Origin: Antedon mediterranea
Taxonomy: Eukaryota > Echinodermata > Crinoidea > Comatulida > Antedonidae
Assembly (NCBI RefSeq): GCF_964355755.1
Contig: NC_092677.1
Span: 15,780,101 to 15,844,100, forward strand
DNA length: 64,000 nucleotides
Direction: 5' to 3'
The position numbers and the translations under genes were made by a program. Below the pieces are notes generated by a model. The model worked only from the letters and a program-made list of their open reading frames with translations, made no database searches and was not told the DNA's origin. This document shows, piece after piece, positions 23,850 through 34,400 of the stretch. Every line of letters begins with the position of its first letter. Positions within the stretch are counted from its first letter, which is position 1.

Positions 23850-24180
23850 AAAAGGGTAAAGGTCAAGTTGCACACCGGGAGACGATCCCCTACTCTTTTT
23901 GAATAGTGTACCAAGTTCTTTAACTTCACTATATGTACACGGAACCAACAGCTTTACATTCCATCCAAAGGATGAGGCAATGAGAGTAAAGCATCTTGCC
24001 TACGGATGCAATCAGTATGGTAGAGATAGGCTTGAACCCATGCCTATCACATGCTGGTCCTATATTACCATTGCACCATCACTCTCCGGTCGCCCGACGT
24101 GATTTCCAGACGGTCTCCCATCCAGAACGCAATCGGGCCTAACATTGCTTAACTCAGTGATCTTACGAGAAACATTGTTT
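23850..24180 (-). mobile_element. 5S rRNA-derived SINE
   Basis: Read on the minus strand, the head runs TCTCGTAAGATC, then GTTAAGCAATGTTAGGCCCG, then TGGATGGGAGACCGTCTGG (24106-24124). This follows the internal promoter half of eukaryotic 5S rRNA; the C box differs from the usual sequence by one base. The head continues into a non-5S body containing GGGTTCAAGCC and a GGCAAGATGCTTTACTCTCA core. A 5S head joined to an unrelated body defines SINE3-type elements, transcribed by RNA polymerase III. The first part of the 5S sequence is missing or diverged. It is not a functional 5S gene. Confidence 0.7.
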
Positions 24181-24694
24181 CAACACAATATGGCCATATT
24201 CGTATAAGCATGCATATTAACATTTCCATCTACAATATGATGCGAAAAAAAGCAGCAAGCAATTAGAATAGAGAGATACAAATAAATTTAGGTGAAAACA
24301 GATTTGAAACAACAAATATAAATTAGTAGTTACTGCAATAATAAGTCGAATGAATACAATGTTAAAACAAAGACATTTTGAGAGATTTAGTTTTACTGAT
24401 TAAACCAGACAATGTAATTGATTTTTTTTCAGTTACCCATACATCACTGCATTGTGGAAGACGGAAAATGTTCATTTCATTTTTGAAGGAAACCAAGACA
24501 AAAGCTTTTAAAAACTGTCAAGACAAATATGATTTAATTACAACGTTCAAAATAATATTATGTACAAAATATATTATTAATATATTTACAGTATTACATC
24601 CTGTCTAGAGTACAGTATAATAGTAGTAACGAGTAAGTGTAAACACACATTATACGTTACAAGACTGTACTATGCTTCACATTCAATTTCTTCT

Positions 24695-24854
24695 TAAGCT
24701 CTGTCTATACTATCAAACTTTATGGGACAAAAAAAATGTGATATGGACATGACGATGTCATATCTCTACCACCTTATATGGACACATCACCACCATATTT
24801 GGGCACATCACACTTGTTTTGAGAAACTCGTTTGATAGTGCAGACAGAGCTTTA
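24695..24854. mobile_element. AGCTCTGTCTAC-family MITE, full copy
   Basis: Terminal inverted repeats AAGCTCTGTCTATACTATCA and its complement TGATAGTGCAGACAGAGCTT bound about 160 bp. The interior has ATGGACATGACGATGTCATA and GGGCACATCACAC. There is no ORF. This is the clearest full-length copy of the family in the window. Confidence 0.75.
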
Positions 24855-25966
24855 AACATGATACTATATGGTACCTTAAACATTGAAATATTTCAACCAC
24901 TATATTATTAGAAATACTAAAGAAATAGTATGTATGAAGTTCAAATATTTAGCTTAAAATGCGACATGTTTGACCATTTCTATTCTGCTCTATATTTTTA
25001 CCGAGCACTTTCACTTACATGATCAAGTAAAATATATGATCAAAAAAAGTTTTTTTTGCCGAACTAAGATTTCTGTAAACCTTTCCATGCTAATGTAAAC
25101 CATCTATCTCTTAATAAAAATATTGTAACACTATGGATTTTGCGAAGTTTTTTTTTTGGTATGGTATACACACAAGTAGTTTAGTGATCACTTGAAGCTT
25201 CATTTTACTCTTTACTTATGTGTCTTGATGATACCACCAAGGAGTATTAAAAGTATTCACGCAAACCTAAAACCTCTCGAAATTCACTTCGATTTTTGTG
25301 AATCTAAATACTGTGCTGACGTACGCTGTACTCTCGCTTATACATTTCATGATAAAATAATGTTAAAATGTTCTCGCTCAACATTCTGGAATTCATGCTA
25401 TACTATCTATACAGTATATGCGAACGTGCTTATGACGAAGTACTTTCGTTTAATCTTATGATAAAACTCTGTACAGTGTAATGTAGTGTTTAAAAAAACC
25501 TTACAAAACCTTTACACTTTGCTATTTTTACATGCGCAACAAAATTGCATATATAAACATGTAAAATATAGACAACATTGTTGTGCTGTACTGTTTTTTT
25601 TACCCAGTGTTCTGCTATGTGAAACAGAATACCAGACCATCCTGGCAGTACTATGTAGTTTATTGCAAGACAGGTCTAGGCATAGTAATAGAATAACACT
25701 ATTATATGGTTTCATCTAGGCCTATAACAAGTTACCACTACTGTACTGACGTCCACAATACGTTCAACGAGCGAGCTTTAAAATCGCTTGATTTCAAAAT
25801 GTTAGTTTGCTTTGCCAGCAGTTTCGTATCACGAGTAGTTTTTAATTAACATTACAGCCAAATGATAGTGTCATCATTGACTTACTTAATATTATTATCA
25901 ATACATTGCAAATGTTACTTTTATATGAACAAATCCGTTTGGAAAACTTACGATTTGTTTTTCATC

Positions 25967-28900
25967 CTAGACAATAGTGTTTGTCAGAGCCAAGTCTGTT
26001 AGGTAGGCCAGAACTTGAATAACTTGATTTTCAGAAAGAATCTAAGAAAAAAAATTGTAATATATTAGTAAAGGTTACTCAGTGAGAGAGTGGCCTAGCA
26101 GTTGTCAAGACAGCGTACCTTGTAATCCTTAGCCTTAATGGCATGGGTTCAAGACTCACTCTCACAAGATAGTAACTTGTAATGTATAATAATTTATTTA
26201 AATATTTATCACTTTGTATTATTTAAATGATTCTACTAAGGTACAAAACATCTCAAAATAGTAATATTTTGACAATAAAGTTGACTTTATCTTGGTAGAA
26301 CGAAGCTTCTCAGAAGAGGACTATAGCATAGGTCCAGTGTACACAAAATGCTTGTGTGTACTTTAAAGAATCTAGTACATCTTTTAAGACGAGTAAAGTG
26401 TTACCCTAGTGTACTAGCTCATATAGTCACTCTTGTGGACAGAAGAAAAAGCGCCGTAGTTGGCAGCACTGACTGTAGGGGAGAAGAATGTTGTTAATAA
26501 GGTCAACCATCCACAGTCCCGCTATTGTTGCGGATAGCACTATACTAATCTTCATCATTATTTGTTTGAGTGTTTTGATGTGTTGTGTCTGTATTCTGGT
26601 TTATTATGTAATGTTACCTTTAGTCTTCCCTCTTGACCTACATAAGCTACACCCGTTCCAATTCTTGTTATTGTCATGGCCTGAAAATAGTAATATAACA
26701 AAGAAAAATAGTATTAATATTAGTATTAATATTAATATTAGTATTAATTTATAAATATCTCTAACCCAATAGAACATTTTTTAATAATAATAATAATAAT
26801 AATAAATAACATTTATAAAGCGCAAGAGACAAAGGTTTCAAAGCGCTGTGTTTTCCAAGATCTGTGCAAGTAGTAGCGTGTGATTATGCTTCTCTGAATA
26901 TATATAAAGCTCTGTCTAGACTATCAATCTAGTTTGACAAATAAGTGTGATGTGCTAAAATATGTGATATGTAATCGTGTTATATGTTCATATATGGGCA
27001 CATCACACTGGTTTTGTCAAACTAGTTTGAAAGTGTACACAGAGCTCAAGAAAAGAGTAATTGTAACATCGCCCACATTTTCACATTTTATTTTTTTGTT
27101 TACAATACAATCAAAATCTCTACTACACGCAAAATACTTACATCTAAATGGACTTTAAAATGTCGATAAAAATGCCGTTCAAGACTTTTGATAAATGCAG
27201 CTACTTCCTCACCAGTGACCTCATTTGACCCTTCTTCATGAACACTATCCAAGAAATAACAAATAAAGATAGACCTAATACAACACAGTTCTAGATTGAT
27301 AAAATATTAGATTGAAGATGTAAGCATAATTGTTAAGTAAGTACTGAATATAGATTACTAACCTATCCCAAAGAGCTTTAGCGTCGTCTGCTTCAATAGT
27401 TAGAGTGATTCTTTGAAGACCTTTGACCTCGTCAGGAACTTTGTAAAACAATTCAGTCGGTTTTTTACTACCATCTGTTTAAAATAAAAACTTCTTTATT
27501 TAAAGATATTGAAAATAATACAAACATTGTAGAATACTATATAACAAAAGGGAATACAAAAAAGAAATTATGATTCTAAGATTAGCGTTGTCTAACCTTC
27601 TGTGAAACCAGTCCACACTGTAACCATCCATGCTAGCTCCATTGGACAAAATTGTAATGGATTGATAACACAGTCAAATCCAGTCTGAAATGATAAATAT
27701 AGAATCAGGGAGTCAAGTATGAATGTCCAAAATAAAAAGAAAAGTTTGGCATGTATCAAGCATATTCAAGAAGAACTGTTGAGTCTAGAGAGAGTGGAAT
27801 GTCTTAAAGCAGAACTGTATTGGTAACTTTTTTTATGTAGCTCATTGGCAGGTTTAATCTCAGTTTCCAATTATAAATCTATGTCATCACGTAAAATAAG
27901 TCAATAAAGACAGTTTTTGTTAACTTTCTCCCATTGACACCACACTCAGTTATCCCAATAAATTAGTGTACATACTCACCTGAAGGAAATCAACCACTGT
28001 TCTTGATATAGCCACAGGTCCCTTGACTAGGAGCAGAGGCAGATTTGTGAAGTTGTGATTAGCTATTTGCATCTGATCACCAACCTGTGCTTCAACACTG
28101 ATGAGCATAGCACTAAAAATAGTCTTTGATATACCTGCCTTCTTTGAGGTTACTGTGATATCGACAGCTTCAGAGTCATCTTAAAGTAGATAAAACAGAT
28201 CTGACTTTTAAACTTTAATATATTTTTTTTTTGATTTGGCTATGTTTTCCAACTTTACTAAGGACCCTATTGAAAGCTTTATGGGTTATTCTGGTATCTT
28301 GTTTGAGTACCGAATAAAACAAATAAAAGGCTCTCATATCAATGGAAAGAACAAAAAACTTTTTAGGAGTGTTCTGTTTATAAGATGTATGAATTACTCA
28401 TATGCACCAGCTCTACAATAATAATAATAATGTCTTATTGTCATTTTCTAATCTGAAGCATATGTTAAAGATAAGTACTGTAAGTCATGGACAAAATATT
28501 TGGGAGTCCAAAATTGCACTGCATTTTTTACTCTTTCAAACTAGATTACGCAATTATTTAAAGAGTTTTTTTGGGCAATCACACACTGTTTATTGCGGTA
28601 AACTGCTCACAGTAAACTGAATTGAAACTAATTAAATTATGTACATTACTACAGTATTGTATGTATCTGTAGTTAAATAAGATTCCTTTCAATCCAGCAT
28701 AGGTAGGTGGTTGGGTAAAAGGGTTGTACATCAATTGGATTTTATTGTTACTTACTTACATGTTTGCATAGCTATCCCCATTATTGGGGACATTTCGCCG
28801 TCATTGACATTATGTTGACATAGCACAACAATGAGAGACATTAATTTTGATGAGAAGGTCATGGAACACTGATTAATTTAAAAAAAAAATAAAAACCTGA

Positions 28901-30362
28901 TTATGATTTAATGATTAAAAAACATTTAGAAAGAGTAACAAAAGTACTATACTAACCAGCACCTATTGCCAAGCCTTTTAAAACACGAAATACAGCACGG
29001 TCTGCAAATGATTCATCACAACTAACTCCTGTGCCTTTGTTTGCCTCCTACAGTTATGAATACAATGTAATACATGTTAGACAATCATCACATTAGACAA
29101 AATAATTGGTTAATTTTTTAACCAATCAGATAATTAATTTAAAGTAAGTGTGCATGATCAGACAACTGAGTGCCCAATTACAACACAATGAAAAATTATT
29201 GCATTTATCAAATAATTATCTGATTGAAATGAGATAATTATCGGTTAATTTATCTTGAGCGTAAAAATGGGTTCCACTGGGATTTTACTGGTTAATTTTC
29301 ATTGGCTAATTTTTTGCCTCATTGTACCTACCGACTTTAGCTGAGCTGATAAATGCTGTGAATACTTCTTCATTTGGTCAGTTTCGTAACTGAATTGATA
29401 CATCGGTGTCACACAATATGTATGCCACGTTTTATTAATCAGTTGCTTCCAGTCACTTATTTGTGACTCGTTTGGTGGCGTTCTTGTTAAGCGTCCAGAC
29501 TTCTGTCCAACTGAAAAAAAAAGTTTAAGTTCGAAACTCTTGTTACGAGATTGTTCCTTTATTTTAAAGGAGAGTAACCAATAAATATTATATATTTATT
29601 TATAGTTCAACTGAAAAGCCTAATTTCTTCAAGGGAAAATTATTTATTGTTATGACACTAAATGCACATGGGTAATAATATTATTTTCATTTACTTTTTA
29701 TGAGGCAAAAAATGCACATTCATCGCATCCAATCAGAACTCGGGAATGTTTGTTTGATTTGCGCAAAAATATGTTGTAACTCTCCAGTCTCTAAGACTCA
29801 AATGCAGGAAAAAATTTCATTTTTGTTTAGCAATATTGTTAAAAAAACTGATGTTTGAGTCGAGAAACATAGTTTTCTATAGTATATTTTGCTACACAAT
29901 TTTAGAAATGTGTAGCAAGAAGGTTGTTTTGTATAGCTTTTTGCTATGCTACACTGGCGAAATTCTTCCCTGCAAATGAGATTACTACTTTCTCTACTAC
30001 TGTATGCTTTTGGTTTGATTCAATGTAGAACTTTATGGTAGTCATCAAACAGTGTATGATTTTGTTTTACCTAAAAAATGCATGATGATGAATAACAGTG
30101 CAAGAGTCAACAAAATATAGTTACTGCAGTAAATACAGTAGAATAATTTTTACATGGTCCCAACATACAGTTTCAGTTGCGGAATTATCAGTCTGAAATA
30201 AATACCTTTGATTCTCCTTGACTGTGGTGTCTTGGCAAATGGTGTGTGTCTTCTCATTGGCCATGGTGATTTGTAAGAATTGTCAGCAGTTGAATTTAAT
30301 GTTGATGTTACACTTTCACTAAATCGCACACCTTGTGTATCTGGTGTTTTTGTAGCAGACAT
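25967..30362 (-). CDS. CENPL: centromere protein L (CENP-L)
   Basis: CENP-L pairs with CENP-N in the constitutive centromere-associated network and helps recognise CENP-A nucleosomes at the inner kinetochore. Nine coding exons read in one frame: 30206-30362, 29332-29510, 28957-29047, 27980-28179, 27597-27684, 27363-27474, 27142-27244, 26618-26680 and 25967-26041 (1068 nt, 355 aa; the human protein is about 344 aa). Diagnostic stretches are THTYCVTPMYQFSY-like text in exon 2 (here WHTYCVTPMYQFSYE), DDAKALWDSVHEEG in exons 6-7, RHFYRHFKVHLD in exon 7 and VLAYLTDLAL in the last exon, each close to the human protein as I remember it. The start ATG lies directly behind a good acceptor (TTTATTTTTCAG), implying a non-coding 5' exon upstream. 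It is divergent from CTDP1. The introns carry a MITE and a tRNA-like SINE. Confidence 0.92.
26082..26165 (+). mobile_element. tRNA-derived SINE head or tRNA pseudogene
   Basis: The 84-nt segment starts GTGAGAG and ends CTCTCAC, which pair perfectly like an acceptor stem. It contains an A-box-like TGGCCTAGCAGTTG and a B-box GGTTCAAGACTC at the spacing of a long-variable-arm (Ser/Leu-type) tRNA. No convincing anticodon stem can be drawn, and it lies in a CENPL intron on the opposite strand, so a SINE or pseudogene is more likely than a working tRNA gene. Confidence 0.5.
26907..27048. mobile_element. AGCTCTGTCTAC-family MITE in a CENPL intron
   Basis: The left end is AAGCTCTGTCTAGACTATCA and the right end is AGTTTGAAAGTGTACACAGA followed by GCT. 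The interior keeps CATATATGGGCACATCACAC. It ends about 95 bases from CENPL coding exon 7. Confidence 0.7.
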
Positions 30363-31451
30363 CTGAAAAATAAACACATTACCTTATCCAATAAATTCCA
30401 ACATGATGTACAGTACTGTTTTGTTAAATAATTAAGATAGTGAGGTTGTCTTTGAAGCTTAAACCTATTTAATAAATTATAGGCTACGAGATCTGTCAAA
30501 AATACTCATCAGTAGTAGTATAGGGAGCAGTAAAAAATGACCTACTACTTGGACTACTGTTCAGATATTATAGGCCTAAACTAAATGCTCAGCAGTTCTT
30601 ATTATAATTACACCCTTGTTGCCCTACAGAATTGTATTATAATTAAATCACGTCAATCACTACATACTACACTACAGTACAACCAGTTTTAACTACATTC
30701 ACCGCACAGTAGATAGTAAACTCTGTGCGATGCGGTGATCGACTTTCCTACTAACTAATAATAATATTTAATAATAATAAATTAATAATATTGATCATTT
30801 ATTTTATTGGGTACATAATCATAACATAACCACTAGCCTAGGCCTATAGTTTTCTAAATCTCCTAGGCCTCTTCTACCCAGTAGGCCTAGGTACCCTACT
30901 CTAGTATAGTAGAGGGTTAGGCATATGGGCCTACTAGTATAGCTAGCCTAGCTAGTATAATAATATTTAATAAGAGGGGCCAGCAGCTGATTGCGAAAAA
31001 CCAGTTTTTAAATACAATAATAGCCTAGCTAGGCCTATGCTTAAAAAACACATCATAATCTTTGTCATCTGTGATTACCTTTATATATTAAATCACATAT
31101 TTTTTACATAATAACACAGTTACAGGCTAAAAAAAAACTATAAAGCTTAAAAGTTAAATGTTTTGACATCCGTCGATCACGTCCTCCATAATTTTAAGTT
31201 CACGCGCCTAATACTGCCCCCTAGAGTCTTCACCAATCCTCTTTTACGACGTCACGTGACAAAATTCAATGTTGTTCTTTAATTTTGTTAACGTCAAGAG
31301 CATTTTATTTGTTATCGAATTGATAAGTTACAGCTAAAAATATACCAACAAGTAAATAATAATATTTTAGAATACAAATATAATTTTTAAGCAACGTTAA
31401 TGATTATAAAAAACAAAAATATATATTACTTTTGAAATTCATTATTTCAAG
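30363..31451. promoter_or_regulatory. shared upstream region of CENPL and CTDP1
   Basis: The two genes are divergent, with 1.09 kb between their start codons. The region includes a GGCCTA-rich tract at about 30830-31040. Nearer CTDP1 there is a CCAAT box (31233-31237) followed by the palindrome GTCACGTGAC (31251-31260), an E-box overlapping a GACGTCAC half-CRE. No TATA box is evident for either gene. A bidirectional housekeeping promoter is inferred, not shown. Confidence 0.45.
31233..31260. promoter_or_regulatory. CCAAT box plus CRE/E-box palindrome
   Basis: CCAAT at 31233-31237 and GACGTCACGTGAC at 31248-31260 lie about 190-220 bases before the CTDP1 start codon. These are common in TATA-less housekeeping promoters. 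This is motif evidence only. Confidence 0.4.
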
Positions 31452-34400
31452 ATGGCGGCTTTTGACAACATCGTTACGTTTTGCGGAAATAAACGGAGCA
31501 AAATTGTGAATTTGAAAGTAAAAATAGGTACGAGAGTATCAAAAGGTTCTACTATTGGACTGTTCAAAGTAATTGATGCTAACGCAGATGATGGATTATC
31601 TAAAAATACTGAAAAAATACGATCTGAAACAGTGGGAACTGTAAAAGAGCTACTTGTTTCAGAGGGCGACACCATCGATCCCAGGTCAGTCAAAATGATG
31701 ATGACTCAACCCATGTATTAGTAAACAGAGTATTATAATAAACAACAGGTACCTGGATGGCCATGATCTGTACTGTGCTGGTGGTATCGTAGCTGCTGAT
31801 TGTGCTTAGTTTGGCGTGCAATTTAAAAACATTACTGTATTTTTTAATATTATGAATATAAATATTAAATAAATTATAATATTAATAAATAAGTTTTGCA
31901 TGCAAATATTTATTTAGCCGCATTAGCGATATTATTTTATTAATATAATACTGTACTACTAGCCTAGTCTACTACCACACCTAGGCTGCCTACCTAATAA
32001 TACGCCTACTACTAGGCCTACTAGGCTAGAGGAGGCCCGGGCCTAGCTAGCTATGCCTAGTACTAGCCTAGTAGGCTAGGCCTAGGCCTTATATTATATC
32101 TAAAATTCTAATATACAGTATATTAAAAATTATATTTTATTGTCTATTATTATTGATGATTTTGTTTGAATGAAGAATGAATGTCCTACTCTTTACTACA
32201 CTATATTATACTAACTGTTCATTTTATGTTGTTAAAAATATGTCGAGGATTTTTCATTGTGCACATAAAAAATCAAAACCATTGTGATTGTGATGTATTC
32301 TTTATTATATTTGCAGGACACCTTTGTTTGCAATCTTAGGATGTCAACATCCAACAGTAATGAAGGACATGTGTGCAGAGTGTGGTGCAGACCTAAGAAC
32401 GTATGATAACTTTCTTTTGTGTCATTACCTTTATTATGCACTTGTCAATTGTATGACCCACTATACGACCCCCGGGAGAGGTGCGTCATGGGTGCGTCAT
32501 TTACAAATAATTACTGACGCAGGGGTGCGTCAAAAAAACCTAGATGGTACGTCACATCAATGAACAAAGTGTGTCAATGTCCGTCACTTTACCACCAACC
32601 ATATCATAAACAACATGGTCACAGTGCGTCAAAATGGGTGCGTCATGGTCACCTAAAGGTAAGTCACCTTTTTGACGCACGGGTGCGTCATGGTATTCAA
32701 AAGTATGACGCACATCGGACAAATGACGCACCTCTCCCGGGGGTCGTATAGTGCGTCATACAATTGACAAGTGCATATAATCAACAATGTTTCAGTTCAG
32801 TTTTTTTATTTACCAAATATCATTACCAACTATAATTTGATATTACTGTTATAAAAAATAATGTAAATTTGTTTGTTTATCTAGTATTATTAATTTAATT
32901 GACAGCGAATAATTCATTATATAATTGATATACAGTAGTAAGTAATTAAAATGGACAAGTTTACAATACAATGGCGTAGAATGACAAATTTTTTAACTGT
33001 TTCTGTAGAGCTCAAGGCCAACCTGGTGAGAGGCAACAATCCAGCTCAGCGTCTGTAGCTATGGTACACAGCATCCCAGAGCTTCATGTCAGCAAAGAGG
33101 TAATCAAGTTTATGAACTTTTAATGTGCTATAATTAAACTTGTACTGTAAAACCTGTGTGTGTGGGAATGGGTTTGAAATCACACTAATAATACACAGCC
33201 AGAAAAAACAAGGCTACAATGCATTTAACTAGTGAATCATAATATGTATAATTTTCAACATTGAATGACCATGTTGTATTGGAATGAATAAATGTTTCAA
33301 AGGTTTTAACTAATTATTAGTGAATTCAATTTGTATATTCTTTAATTATTTAACCTGATAAAATTACCAAACGCATTGACTTACTCGGTGATGATGAATC
33401 TTAAAGAAATTAACAGAATTCATTAATTTTTAGGAGGCACTAAGCTTGGCCAAAGATGATGAGGAACGCCTTTTGAAGCATCATAAGCTGGTCTTAGTGG
33501 TGGACTTGGATCAAACATTGATTCATACAACGATGGAAGCAGTTTCTGCAACAATGAAGGCAAGTTTGTGATCAGGGTTTACTGAAAGAATTTACATTAT
33601 TACATCATCAACAACTCATCCAACTAAATTCAAAGCTGATTTGTTGCCAAGCAACGTTTTGAATATGTACCAGATTCGGACTCCGATCTAGAAGCCATTT
33701 GTTTCCTGAAATTGTACGATTTTTTTCTTTTGTCCAATCAGCAGTGAGCATGAATGACCTTGCTTGACAACAGATAATTGAGGAACTTTTTTTCTTCTAA
33801 AGCACCCCATTGGAAACAAGTCCTTTTAAAACTTTTTTGGGTTATCATTGGTATCACTGTTTTTTTTATGTTTATATTATCTATGTTTCATGTACATTCA
33901 TTTTATTTTATCTGTTGTGGTTTTTTAATTGTTTTCTTGAAATAAATCAAATCAACAGTAATAGTAGACCGTGACCCCCTGTACAGGCTTACCTACCTAC
34001 AATTTTTTTTGTAGCCCTCTTTCCCAACATTTGAAACACATCAAAACCTCCACAAATTCCATTTGCATTTTGATCCTAGGATGTACATCATTTCCAGTTA
34101 TGGAACTGTGGTCCTCAATCTCTCTGGTATCACACTCGAATCAGGCCAGGATGTAAAGCTTTTCTTGAGGAGGTTTCCAAGTATTATGAACTACACATCT
34201 TCACAATGGGGGCCAGGATGTATGCGCATACGATTGCTTCGTTTCTTGATCCAAACCAGAAGTATTTCTCGCATCGTATTCTTTCAAGGGATGAATGCTT
34301 TGATCGCAACCTGAAAACTGCAAATTTAGGGTAATTTTGTTTTGTTTTGCTAACTTTTGGTTTATGCACTAGGAATTTCGATTCATGGGTGATTATAAAA

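Larger units (their letters stand above)
20301..25966. other. repeat-rich intergenic region
   Basis: No coding exon was recognised between the Tie-like gene and the end of CENPL. The stretch holds a large inverted-repeat element (20576-23443), a 5S-derived SINE (23850-24180) and a MITE (24695-24854). The remainder is AT-rich single-copy-looking sequence. A TTTATT at 25659-25664, read as AATAAA on the minus strand, could be the CENPL poly(A) signal. Confidence 0.5.

Noticed and set aside
24090-24175. A functional 5S rRNA gene
   Set aside because: Only the internal promoter part is 5S-like; the 5' third is missing or diverged and the sequence fuses to a SINE body.
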